A stretch of 10,666 nucleotides of DNA from Nitrospirota bacterium (GCA_016214375.1 JACROQ010000064.1:1-10666), one strand, 5' to 3'. Shown: positions 1-8,440, counted from the first letter of the stretch. Notes: a model not told the origin generated them from the sequence alone. A program made the numbers and translations.

Positions 1-720
1 TTCCCGCCTTACCTTGTCTATGAGGGCCGCGATGTGCTTAGCCGAGGGTTCTGTGCCGGCCTGGATCTGGATGTTATCGATAATCTGCAGATTGAATCTC
101 TGCGCAAAATAGGGCCAGGCCGGATGGTGGGTGATCATCTTTCTGTCCGCTGCGGGTTTCAGCAGGGTTTCTATCTTCCTGCGCATCGCGTCTATCTTAT
201 CAAAATATTTGGCCTGATTGGACAGGTATATCTCTCTCCCGCCGGGATCTATTTTGGCCAGCGCATCGGTAATGTGACGTATCATCACCTTTGCCCTCTC
301 CGGGTCAAGCCAGATATGGGGATTGCCAAAATGGCCGCCATGATCATGATCCTCTGTCTCTTCACCCCGGACTAATGGAATCCCATCTGAGGTCGTGACC
401 ATAGTCAGATGATCGTTTGAGGCATTTTTGATAAGGGAGTTGACCCACACCTCAAGGCCCAGCCCTACGGTGACGAGTACCCTCGCCTCTTTGACAGCGA
501 TGATATCGCTCGGCTTGGGTGTGTAGGTATGCTCACTCTCCAGGCCGGACAGGAGACTCCTGACCTCAACCCGCTCTCCCCCGACGTTTCTGACAAAATC
601 CTCCAGGAAGGTGAGTGTGGTCACGACCTTGATCTTCGGGGCAGCCGATGTCTGGGCCGCATTCAGTAGTAACAGCAGCGGGGCGATTATGATCATGGAA
701 TAACGGGCGCGGCGGATCAA
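1..720 (-). CDS. znuA: ZnuA/TroA-type metal ABC transporter substrate-binding protein, 3' part missing
   Basis: Periplasmic solute-binding protein that would deliver Zn2+ (or Mn2+) to an ABC importer. I translated 240 residues; the C-terminal part lies beyond the left edge. Residues 1-26 form a signal peptide with a basic start (IRRAR), a hydrophobic core and a TSA cleavage site. Family metal-ligand segments are visible: SEHTYTPKPSD (His64), NPHIWLDP (His135) and THHPAWPYF (His198/199). A short His-rich loop, DHDHGGH at 125-130, is typical of zinc-specific members; the last acidic ligand is off the window. The start chosen is TTG at 720-718, with AAAGGAG 7 nt upstream. It overlaps the TGA stop of the upstream gene as TTGA, suggesting translational coupling. 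The ATG at codon 9 would lose the basic n-region. Zinc rather than manganese is inferred from the His loop. Confidence 0.88.
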   Translation of the reverse strand, partial: MIRRARYSMIIIAPLLLLLNAAQTSAAPKIKVVTTLTFLEDFVRNVGGERVEVRSLLSGLESEHTYTPKPSDIIAVKEARVLVTVGLGLEVWVNSLIKNASNDHLTMVTTSDGIPLVRGEETEDHDHGGHFGNPHIWLDPERAKVMIRHITDALAKIDPGGREIYLSNQAKYFDKIDAMRRKIETLLKPAADRKMITHHPAWPYFAQRFNLQIIDNIQIQAGTEPSAKHIAALIDKVRRE

Positions 721-3053
721 GTTGGATCTCCTTTTAGCACGGCTTCGTCCCCGGAGGCCGGGGGACCGCCATCGCCTCCCATGAGGGTCTTGATAAAGAC
801 CTCGACAATCCGGGGATCGAATTGGGCGCCGGCATGACTCCTCAGGGTGTTTATGGCCTCTTCCTGAGCCATCCTCTGGTGATAGGGCGTTATGGAGGTC
901 ATGGCATAGTAGGCGTCTACGACTCCCACAATACGGGCGAGCAGGGGGATCTCATGGCCCTTGAGACCGGAAGGGTAGCCGGCGCCATCATACCGTTCGT
1001 GGTGATGCAGGATTGCCGGAAGCACATTCTGCATATTGAAAAATTTGCCCAGGAGATTTACAGCCATCTTCGGGTGGGCCTTGATGATCTTCCAATCCTC
1101 CGCAGATAAAGGCTCCGGTTTATGAAGTATCCGGGAAGAGATATTGGCCATCCCGATATCGTGCAGCATGGTGGCAATCCTGAGATCCCGGATTTCCTCA
1201 TCATTCAGATGGAGCGCCTCTGCGATCCGGAGGGCCGCATGGGTGATCGGTTCTAACCGTCCCCGTTGAAAGGAGAGCTTGTCCTCTATGGAGCCGGCGA
1301 GGTCTTTGAATATCCACTCTTCTGTATGCTCCAGCACATCTTCCACCTCTGCCGGTTCTTTCTCAGGGGGCACCCTCAGGGATTCACTATAAACAATCGT
1401 CTTGTTGCGTCCCTTATCTTTTGCAAAATAGAGGGCCTTATCCGCGGCATCAATCAGGTCTCTCCGGTTAGCGGCGTCTTCAGGGAATGACGCGATCCCG
1501 ATGCTCACGCTGATGTAGACCACTTCCTTTTCCAGGATGGTTATTGGCAGGTTATGGATGATCTCCCTGAGACGGTCTGAGAAGGGGAATGCCTCCGCCG
1601 AGGCCGTCTCCGGAAGGATGATAGAGATCTCTTCACCCCCGTACCGGGCTGCAAAATCAGATTTCCTGATCTCCTGGAGGATGATGGTCCCGATGGCCTT
1701 GAGGACAGTATCCCCTGCCTGATGCCCGTAGGTATCGTTGAACTTCTTAAAATTGTCAATGTCTATCATCAACAGCGAGAGGGTGGACCCGTATCTGTAG
1801 GCGCGGTTGACCTCCTCTTCCAACCGCTTCTGGAATTCTCTGTGATTATAAAGACCGGTGAGGCCATCGATCGTCGACAGCTTGATGAGCTCCTCATGTG
1901 AAGACTGGATTGAGCCGGCCATCATGTTAAAGGCAAGGGCAAGCTGTCCTATCTCATCCCCCCTGTCCCTGATTTGGACACGGCTGGCAAGGTCCCCCTT
2001 GCTCATGGCAATGCTGGTTGAGGTCAGTTCACGGAGTGGATGGGATATCCCCCACCCGATGATCCATGCAATGGCAAAGATGGCTGAAGATACAGATAAG
2101 ACAAACATAAGGTATCTGTTTGTGGAGACCCCTGAATAGATCGTCTTTGCAGGGGTCATGACCCCAATGCTCCACCGGTCCTCGTTGCCATTTTCTCCGG
2201 GGATATCCCTATAGGTAATATAGTGAGGTTCCCCGTCATAAACGACCCACATACCCCCATCTTCTCCGGACATCATATGCTGAATCGCTGATTGGTAGGA
2301 GGGATGGTCATTCGGGCCATAAGCCTTTGAAAAGATTTCACCGGATTCTTTTTTGTAGGTGATGAGTTGTCCTTGCCGGTTGACGACAAGGACGATATCC
2401 TCAGGACGGGCTACACCCCTGATAAGCCGGGGGATACTATCTAAGTAGATCTGTATATAGAGGATACCCCATTGGGCCCCCTCCCTGCCGGAGATAGGGG
2501 CTGAAAAAGGTATCACCCACTTTTGAGATAGCTTCGAGAATTCAGGGGGGCCATGATAAACTACATTGTCTGTAAACTTTAATGCCTCCTTAAAGAAGGG
2601 ATGGCCTGAGGTATCCATATCCTTAATCTCTTCAGGGGGGACCGGTTTTCCATTATATACCGCACTGATGACCTTTCCGTTGATATCCGAGAAAACAGCG
2701 GATTCAATCAGGTCTGAGTGGAGCGATGTCAGGTAGAGAAGGGCCCTTTCCTGCTCCCTGAGGTAGATTGCCTTTTCCTGTGGCTCCTCAAAGTAGCGTA
2801 CAAAGGCGGCATTTTGGGCGGTAAGTCGAATATGGGTGTTCGACTCCACAAAGAGGGTGACGATGTTCCGCATCCCGGTGGTTACCTCAATCTCCTGCAG
2901 CCGGATTGCCGAATTCAGGAGGGCCTCACGGCCATTATAGTAGGCATAGAGGCTTGCGAGTATCAGCGGCAGAACACCGGTGATAAAAAAGAGGAGGAAT
3001 AACTTGGTGTAGATACTCTTAAAATAGAATCTCTGTTTTATTGCGGTTTTCAT
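717..3053 (-). CDS. Membrane Cache-HAMP-GGDEF-HD-GYP cyclic-di-GMP synthase/phosphodiesterase
   Basis: A 778-residue sensor enzyme likely to make and/or break cyclic-di-GMP. In order it has TM1 (about 18-39), a periplasmic Cache-like ligand domain (about 40-310), TM2 (about 314-336), HAMP (about 337-390), GGDEF (about 391-555) and an HD-GYP-type domain (about 585-760). The cyclase signature is GGEEI at 472-476, where Phe is usual at the fifth place. RKSD at 463-466 lies exactly five residues before it and matches the RxxD product-inhibition site. The HD half keeps His605, His631-Asp632, His660, HHH at 683-685, GAGYPSG at 691-696 and Asp713; the Lys that usually follows HDIG is Met (HDIGM). 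These features suggest both activities are possible. The signal sensed is unknown. No convincing Shine-Dalgarno precedes the ATG. The gene lies 62 nt after phhB and overlaps the metal-binding protein gene by 4 nt. Confidence 0.93.
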   Translation of the reverse strand: MKTAIKQRFYFKSIYTKLFLLFFITGVLPLILASLYAYYNGREALLNSAIRLQEIEVTTGMRNIVTLFVESNTHIRLTAQNAAFVRYFEEPQEKAIYLREQERALLYLTSLHSDLIESAVFSDINGKVISAVYNGKPVPPEEIKDMDTSGHPFFKEALKFTDNVVYHGPPEFSKLSQKWVIPFSAPISGREGAQWGILYIQIYLDSIPRLIRGVARPEDIVLVVNRQGQLITYKKESGEIFSKAYGPNDHPSYQSAIQHMMSGEDGGMWVVYDGEPHYITYRDIPGENGNEDRWSIGVMTPAKTIYSGVSTNRYLMFVLSVSSAIFAIAWIIGWGISHPLRELTSTSIAMSKGDLASRVQIRDRGDEIGQLALAFNMMAGSIQSSHEELIKLSTIDGLTGLYNHREFQKRLEEEVNRAYRYGSTLSLLMIDIDNFKKFNDTYGHQAGDTVLKAIGTIILQEIRKSDFAARYGGEEISIILPETASAEAFPFSDRLREIIHNLPITILEKEVVYISVSIGIASFPEDAANRRDLIDAADKALYFAKDKGRNKTIVYSESLRVPPEKEPAEVEDVLEHTEEWIFKDLAGSIEDKLSFQRGRLEPITHAALRIAEALHLNDEEIRDLRIATMLHDIGMANISSRILHKPEPLSAEDWKIIKAHPKMAVNLLGKFFNMQNVLPAILHHHERYDGAGYPSGLKGHEIPLLARIVGVVDAYYAMTSITPYHQRMAQEEAINTLRSHAGAQFDPRIVEVFIKTLMGGDGGPPASGDEAVLKGDPT

Positions 3054-3115
3054 TCCGGAAATAATTTCAGACTATATCACAGTTGGCGTAAAAATATAAG
3101 GTGGGGATTGCAGAC

Positions 3116-3448
3116 TCAGATTTTAACTCCAAGTCTGTCGATCTTTGCGGCTAATATGAAGTCATTCTCCGATAGGCCTTTTATGGCATGTGTCCAGAGA
3201 TCAAAATCTACCTTATTATAGCGGATCAGGATATTGGGGTGGTGTCCCTCTTCTTCAGCCAATCTCGCGACAGAGTTTACGAACCTTATGGCCTCAACGA
3301 AATTTTTGAATTTGAAGGACCTGCACAGATGTCCCTCCTTCAAGGACCATGCGGGGATCTCCTGGATAAAGTCCTTTATTTCAGCATCTCCAAGAGGGGG
3401 TGTTCCCCCTTCGCAGGGTACACATCTCTTTTCTGTCAGATTCGTCAT
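3116..3448 (-). CDS. phhB: Pterin-4a-carbinolamine dehydratase
   Basis: A 110-residue cytosolic enzyme of the PCD/DCoH family, which dehydrates 4a-hydroxytetrahydropterin during pterin cofactor recycling. The family signature is complete: EEEGHHPN (His69, His70, Pro71), then Tyr-x-x-Val-Asp-Phe, WTH (His87) and Asp104. The N-terminus LTEKRCVPCEGGTPPL, with Cys9 and Cys12, is characteristic of bacterial members and supports this start. No phenylalanine hydroxylase gene is visible in the window, so the physiological role is open; some bacterial members have been linked to molybdopterin metabolism. There is no Shine-Dalgarno, and a candidate promoter places transcription initiation at or next to the ATG, so the message may be leaderless. 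The gene is divergent from the CoA-binding protein gene and in line with the cyclic-di-GMP enzyme gene. Confidence 0.93.
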   Translation of the reverse strand: MTNLTEKRCVPCEGGTPPLGDAEIKDFIQEIPAWSLKEGHLCRSFKFKNFVEAIRFVNSVARLAEEEGHHPNILIRYNKVDFDLWTHAIKGLSENDFILAAKIDRLGVKI

Positions 3449-3453
3449 AGTTA

Positions 3454-3482
3454 AAGTTAGCGCTGTTTATAACCCATGTCAA
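3454..3482 (-). promoter_or_regulatory. Candidate sigma-70 promoter of phhB
   Basis: On the minus strand, TTGACA (3482-3477) is followed by a 17-nt spacer and TAACTT (3459-3454). The -35 is perfect and the -10 keeps only the outer T, A and T. Only five bases separate the -10 from the ATG, so the predicted start site coincides with the start codon. A TATAAA inside the spacer is an alternative -10 with a poor -35. Not experimentally supported. Confidence 0.4.
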
Positions 3483-3539
3483 AAGGGGTGAATTGGGCTG
3501 GGCTCATTGACCTTGGCCCTTATCCTTGACACGGGTTAT
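3469..3539. repeat. Inverted repeat carrying two outward-facing -35 elements
   Basis: The 14-nt arms ATAACCCATGTCAA (3469-3482) and TTGACACGGGTTAT (3526-3539) are reverse complements except at one position (A against G), with a 43-nt gap. Each arm holds an outward-facing TTGACA, one toward phhB and one toward the CoA-binding protein gene. It may be a binding site for a dimeric or looping regulator shared by the two promoters, or simply duplicated promoter sequence; that role is inference. Confidence 0.6.
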
Positions 3540-3554
3540 GGGGTAGAATATATT
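3526..3554 (+). promoter_or_regulatory. Sigma-70 promoter for the CoA-binding protein/PolX unit
   Basis: A perfect TTGACA (3526-3531), an exact 17-nt spacer and TATATT (3549-3554), one mismatch from TATAAT. The predicted start is near A3561, three bases before the first 63-nt palindrome. The transcript would therefore begin almost directly with a 31-bp hairpin. This is the best housekeeping-type promoter in the window by motif and spacing. Confidence 0.65.
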
Positions 3555-3563
3555 GGGCGTATT

Positions 3564-3626
3564 GGGGGTCAGGTCTTGAATTTTGACATATCAGTCTGAT
3601 ATGTCAAAATTCAAGACCTGACCCCC
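3564..3626. repeat. 63-nt perfect palindrome, copy 1 (REP/MITE-like)
   Basis: The arms at 3564-3594 and 3596-3626 are perfect 31-nt reverse complements around one unpaired base (T3595). The outer 25 nt of core, starting GGGGTCAGGTCTTGAA, is identical to the arm of the second palindrome at 4057-4119. It sits between the promoter and the Shine-Dalgarno (AAGGAGG at 3634-3640) of the CoA-binding protein gene. There is no T-run after either arm, so it is not a standard terminator. Two exact copies with diverged centres suggest a REP-type or non-autonomous mobile element; no transposase is visible in the window. Confidence 0.9.
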
Positions 3627-3645
3627 GACCAAGAAGGAGGAGACC

Positions 3646-4053
3646 ATGGACGATATCGAGAAGATTATCAAGGAGGCAAAGACTATCGCTGTTGTAGGCA
3701 TGTCCAGTAAATTGGGAAGGCCAAGCCTGACGGTAGCGAGTTACTTAAGAGGGCAGGGCTACAGGATCATCCCGGTCAATCCTACGCTTCAGGATGTCTG
3801 TGGAGAGAGATGCTATCCTGATCTCACCTCAATCCCGGAGGGGATAGACGTGGTGGACATTTTCAGAAGGGCAGAGGATGTCATGCCGGTGGTGGAAGAG
3901 GCGATCCGGGTTGGGGCAAAGGCGGTCTGGATGCAGGAGGGGATAATGAACCAGGAGGCGGCTAAGAAGGCAAGGGAGGCCGGGCTTATGGTGGTCATGG
4001 ACAAATGCATGCTCAAGGAGCATGCCCGGCTGCGTAGAGAAGGAAAGATTTAG
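3646..4053 (+). CDS. CoA-binding protein, YccU-like
   Basis: A 135-residue cytosolic protein of the stand-alone CoA-binding (YccU/CoA_binding_2) family, a Rossmann-type domain related to the nucleotide-binding part of acyl-CoA synthetases. The dinucleotide-binding start TIAVVGMSSKLGRPS (about 13-27) is followed by GYRIIPVNP (38-46), VDIFRRAED (70-78), AVWMQEGI (93-100) and the family-typical ending MDKCMLKEHARL with Cys121 and His126. The length fits the family. The exact function of these small proteins is unsettled; CoA or acyl-CoA binding is predicted from the fold. The ATG has a very strong Shine-Dalgarno, AAGGAGG, 5 nt upstream. The gene is first in a likely two-gene unit with polX and is bracketed by the two 63-nt palindromes. 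Confidence 0.9.
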   Translation: MDDIEKIIKEAKTIAVVGMSSKLGRPSLTVASYLRGQGYRIIPVNPTLQDVCGERCYPDLTSIPEGIDVVDIFRRAEDVMPVVEEAIRVGAKAVWMQEGIMNQEAAKKAREAGLMVVMDKCMLKEHARLRREGKI

Positions 4054-4056
4054 CGC

Positions 4057-4119
4057 GTCGGGGTCAGGTCTTGAATTTTGACATGATATAAATGTCAAAA
4101 TTCAAGACCTGACCCCGAC
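4057..4119. repeat. 63-nt palindrome, copy 2 (REP/MITE-like)
   Basis: Perfect 28-nt arms at 4057-4084 and 4092-4119 enclose a 7-nt loop, GATATAA. The 25-nt core arms (4060-4084 and 4092-4116) match copy 1 exactly, while the centre differs (7 nt here, 11 nt there). It begins three bases after the stop codon of the CoA-binding protein gene and ends just before the polX Shine-Dalgarno. No U-tract follows. As RNA it would form a stable intergenic hairpin that could affect mRNA processing between the two genes. Confidence 0.9.
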
Positions 4120-4134
4120 AAAGAGGCAACGTTG

Positions 4135-5802
4135 ATGGATAAGATCGAGATCAGCAGGATATTCGATGAAATCAGTGTCCTTCTGGAACTGAAGGGAGAG
4201 AATCCTTTTAAGGTCAGGGCCTATCATAATGCGGCGAGAACAATAGAGGCATTAGAGGAAGATTTAGACAAGGCTATCGAAACCGGCACCCTGTTAGAGC
4301 AGAAGGGGATAGGGGAGGCCATCTATGAGAAGATTACAGAACTCTTCAAGACAGGACACCTCAAATATTACGAGCAACTCAAGCAAGAGATTCCTCCTGG
4401 TCTATTAGAGCTGCTGAAGATTCCAGGCGTCGGCCCCAAGAAAGTCAAGGTCCTCTATGACACCTTCGGCATCTCTACCGTCGGTGAGCTTGAGTATGCC
4501 TGTATGGAAAACAGGCTCCTTGAACTTCACGGATTCGGTAAGGCTACTCAGGAAAAGATTCTCAAAGGGATTGGGTACTATAGAAAGGGGATGGGGCTTC
4601 ACCTGCTGAGTATTGCCCTGGCAGAGGCCGGGAGGCTCCTCTCCGCATTAGTGGCGAACGAGGATGTTGTGAGGGCCAGTATCGCGGGCAGTATCCGGCG
4701 GCGCAAGGAGGTGATCCGGGATATTGACATCGTTGCCAGCGTGAAGACAAAGAAAGAGATGGCCGTCATGGATTTTTTTACCGGGTTCTCCGGGGTCCAG
4801 TCTGTCACGGCAAAAGGAGATACCAAGTCAAGCGTGGTCCTTAATATCGGGATGAATGCCGATCTGCGGATCGTATCGGACAGGGAGTTTCCCTTTGCAT
4901 TGCACTATCTCACAGGGAGCAAGGAGCATAACACGGCCCTGCGTACCCGTGCCAAAAAGATGGGTATCAAGATGAACGAATATGGCCTGTTTAAAGGGGA
5001 GAAGTCCATCCCATGCAAAGATGAGGCAGAGATATTCAAGGCCCTTGGCCTCTCCTATATCCCCCCGGAATTGCGGGAGGATTATGGGGAGATCGGGGTG
5101 GCAGAGCAGGGAGAGATTCCGGAGTTGATTGAGCCCTCGGATATCAAGGGGATATTCCATGTCCATACTGTTTATAGCGATGCAAGCATGACCCTCAGAG
5201 AGGTGGTCCGGGTAGCAAAGGAATTGGGATATCACTATGTGGGTATCTCCGACCACAGCAAGTCTGCCTATTATGCAGGGGGGCTTATAGAGGACAAGGT
5301 CAAGGAACAACATGAGGAGATAGACCGGCTGAATGCGGGGCTGAAGGACTTTTACATATTCAAAGGGGTGGAGTCCGATATCCTGCCGGATGGCTCTCTT
5401 GATTATGATGAGAAGACACTGGCTGCCTTCGATTTTGTCATTGCCTCAATACACAGCAAATTCAATGTGAGCGAGACAGAGATGACGGAGAGGATCATCA
5501 AGGCCCTGTCAAATCCTTATACGACAATGCTTGGACATCCTACCGGCCGCCTCTTGCTGTCGCGGGAGGGTTATCATGTCGATTTGAAGAGGGTCATAGA
5601 CGCAGCGGCAGAGCAGCGCGTGGTCATTGAATTGAATGCGCATCCCTACAGGCTCGATTTGGACTGGCGGTTCTGCAGATATGCGAAGGAGCGCGGGGTA
5701 AGGGTCGCCAGAAAGGGCTGGCTCGAGGCCGCAGATGTGCTCAACACCAAGCCCCTTGCGGCGGTGAAGGCCTTCCTTGCAGGGAAAAAAGCAGGAACGT
5801 AA
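4135..5802 (+). CDS. polX: Family X DNA polymerase with PHP domain (PolX), PHP motif apparently deleted
   Basis: Bacterial PolX, a DNA repair polymerase with a PHP exonuclease domain. The ATG at 4135 is chosen (555 aa) because GAGG lies 8 nt upstream; a TTG at 4132 adds one residue, and residue numbers here count from that TTG. Helix-hairpin-helix segments lie at about 55-75 and 95-145. The polymerase core has GSIRRRKEVIRDIDIV, with catalytic Asp197 and Asp199, plus Asp244 in NADLRIV. The PHP domain has FHVHTVYSD (His343, His345, Asp350), SDHS (Asp374, His375), GVESD (Glu414), SIHS (His441) and GHPTGR (His469). After LDLDWRFCRYAKERGVR the sequence jumps straight to VARKGWLEAADVLN. Relatives carry about 20 residues there, including a metal-binding Asp-Ala-His. 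Gap filling may be retained and exonuclease activity lost. The product is about 20 residues shorter than usual. It converges on the sigma-54 activator gene with 9 nt between the stops. Confidence 0.92.
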   Translation: MDKIEISRIFDEISVLLELKGENPFKVRAYHNAARTIEALEEDLDKAIETGTLLEQKGIGEAIYEKITELFKTGHLKYYEQLKQEIPPGLLELLKIPGVGPKKVKVLYDTFGISTVGELEYACMENRLLELHGFGKATQEKILKGIGYYRKGMGLHLLSIALAEAGRLLSALVANEDVVRASIAGSIRRRKEVIRDIDIVASVKTKKEMAVMDFFTGFSGVQSVTAKGDTKSSVVLNIGMNADLRIVSDREFPFALHYLTGSKEHNTALRTRAKKMGIKMNEYGLFKGEKSIPCKDEAEIFKALGLSYIPPELREDYGEIGVAEQGEIPELIEPSDIKGIFHVHTVYSDASMTLREVVRVAKELGYHYVGISDHSKSAYYAGGLIEDKVKEQHEEIDRLNAGLKDFYIFKGVESDILPDGSLDYDEKTLAAFDFVIASIHSKFNVSETEMTERIIKALSNPYTTMLGHPTGRLLLSREGYHVDLKRVIDAAAEQRVVIELNAHPYRLDLDWRFCRYAKERGVRVARKGWLEAADVLNTKPLAAVKAFLAGKKAGT

Positions 5803-5811
5803 ATAGGATCG

Positions 5812-7194
<1,383 letters not shown>

Positions 7195-7225
7195 GGTATA
7201 TCAGCACCCTGAGATATTCAACACC

Positions 7226-7272
7226 AAAAAACAACAACCCTTACCAGCCGGAAGACTGATAAGGGTTGTTGT
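7226..7272 (-). terminator. Rho-independent terminator of the nirK-cytochrome operon
   Basis: Read on the minus strand, a perfect 13-bp stem (ACAACAACCCTTA paired with TAAGGGTTGTTGT) encloses a 16-nt loop, which itself can form a small CAG/CTG pairing. The stem is followed by a T-run at 7230-7226. It lies 27 nt after the stop of the monoheme cytochrome gene and ahead of the activator gene, so it should largely insulate the activator from nirK transcription. Confidence 0.88.
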
Positions 7273-7298
7273 CGGGGTGAGTCTCAGATGTGCCCTTT

Positions 7299-7667
7299 TT
7301 ACTCTCCCTTGCAGTGACACAGCTCCCTCAGATAAGCCACCATCTCCTTGATTTCAGCATCTGTCATGACTCCATTCCACGGGGGCATTAAGGTCGATTT
7401 TCCTACTGCAGTCCCGCCGTGGGCGATCGCTTCATAGATATCCGAGTCCTTTAACCTGGACATCTCTATAGTGTCGGTGTGATTCCTCGGTGCAACCGAC
7501 ATATCCGCCTTATTAACTCCGGACCCGTTCCCTTTAAGCCCGTGGCACTGGGCGCAATAGAGTTTATAGTTATCTCCGGACGTCTCTCCAAACACATTCG
7601 TACCGCGGCCGGTGAAGGCCATGAATATTGAAAGTATCGCTGATAGAATGATTATTTTCTTTATCAT
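7299..7667 (-). CDS. Monoheme class I cytochrome c
   Basis: A 122-residue periplasmic electron carrier. Residues 1-28 form a signal peptide (MIKK, then a hydrophobic stretch). The heme site is CAQCH (Cys38, Cys41, His42), and Met94 in STLMPPW is the probable sixth ligand. The typical C-terminal helix ITDAEIKEMVAYLREL-like segment follows. After that helix comes an unusual tail, CHCKGE, with Cys117, His118 and Cys119. The gene starts 10 nt after the diheme cytochrome stop, whose TAG is part of the Shine-Dalgarno region TAGGAGGAAAAAGATG, so translation is probably coupled. It is last in the nirK operon, and the likely role is donating electrons to NirK or to the partner oxidoreductase. Confidence 0.92.
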   Translation of the reverse strand: MIKKIIILSAILSIFMAFTGRGTNVFGETSGDNYKLYCAQCHGLKGNGSGVNKADMSVAPRNHTDTIEMSRLKDSDIYEAIAHGGTAVGKSTLMPPWNGVMTDAEIKEMVAYLRELCHCKGE

Positions 7668-7677
7668 CTTTTTCCTC

Positions 7678-8403
7678 CTACTTTTCTGCCTTTTTCATCT
7701 CTTCTGATTTTTTCATGGTCATGATGAAGTTTGTCAAAAGCTGCCATGTACTGTCCGGGAGTTCCCTTTTGGGCATCCAGGCCTTCGGGTCCCAGTGCTG
7801 GGGGTCTTTGATATAACTCAATACCCAATCGCCATTCAGTCTGTCTCCTGCATCATAAAGGGTTGGGGCGGACACCCCTCCCTTTATATCCCCGTTGCCC
7901 ACATCAACTTGATGACAGGCGTTACAGGCCCCGGATTTATGAAAAATCATTTTGGCGTTGGCCTTTGCAAATTCTGTTCCCGGTTTATAGATCCCCGTCG
8001 GCATGTCAGGGTCTTTGAGCGTCATCAGGTATTGGGCCGCTGCAACAGCATCTTCTCTGGAGAGTCTTGAGGCGCACAGAGGCGGCTCCTGGATCTGGTC
8101 TATCTCCGGGCCCGGTGCAGTGTAGTTCAGAAATACGGTGCCGGCGGGACGTATGCGGTTAGGCCTTTGTAAGAACTTTGTCAGAAACTTTTCCTGAAAC
8201 TTGCTTCCTGCGTAAAAGAGGTCCGGGGCCTTTTTGCTGAGGACCTCGGCAATGGTCCCGGCCTTCCCTCCATTCATCTCATGGCAGCCTGCGCATCTGT
8301 TCTGCTCAATAACCGTTTTTCCATCGGCAGCCATTGAGATGTGAGGGGCTGCCAGCCAGAGAGAAAATAGGGTCATCAGTAAGTATGTCTTCGCGATCTT
8401 CAT
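7678..8403 (-). CDS. Diheme c-type cytochrome
   Basis: A periplasmic cytochrome with two heme c sites in two tandem domains. Numbered from the ATG at 8406, the signal peptide spans about 1-27 (ends SMAA). The first heme site is CAGCH (Cys38, Cys41, His42) and the second is CNACH (Cys161, Cys164, His165). Met211 in AWMPKREL is the likely sixth ligand of heme 2; I see no equally clear Met-Pro ligand for heme 1. There is a tandem ATGATG at the start. GGGAGG lies only 3 nt from the first ATG but 6 nt from the second (8403), so I chose the second, giving 241 aa. The gene lies between nirK and the monoheme cytochrome in one operon and probably shuttles electrons from the bc1/alternative complex or quinol pool to NirK. 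Confidence 0.92.
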   Translation of the reverse strand: MKIAKTYLLMTLFSLWLAAPHISMAADGKTVIEQNRCAGCHEMNGGKAGTIAEVLSKKAPDLFYAGSKFQEKFLTKFLQRPNRIRPAGTVFLNYTAPGPEIDQIQEPPLCASRLSREDAVAAAQYLMTLKDPDMPTGIYKPGTEFAKANAKMIFHKSGACNACHQVDVGNGDIKGGVSAPTLYDAGDRLNGDWVLSYIKDPQHWDPKAWMPKRELPDSTWQLLTNFIMTMKKSEEMKKAEK

Positions 8404-8440
8404 CATTCACCTCCCAACTTTCTGATAGTTTCTAAACTGA

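Noticed and set aside
34..375. 113-residue plus-strand reading frame
   Set aside because: It lies opposite the ZnuA-like gene, whose signal peptide, metal ligands and ribosome site are all clear.
3564..4119. The two palindromes as intrinsic terminators
   Set aside because: Neither is followed by a T-run on either strand, and copy 1 lies between a strong promoter and the gene it serves.
3564..4119. A CRISPR array
   Set aside because: Only two copies, separated by a complete gene, and each copy is itself a palindrome rather than a repeat-spacer unit.
4828..5313. 161-residue minus-strand reading frame
   Set aside because: It is fully inside polX on the opposite strand and overlaps conserved PHP motifs; no ribosome site or recognisable domain.
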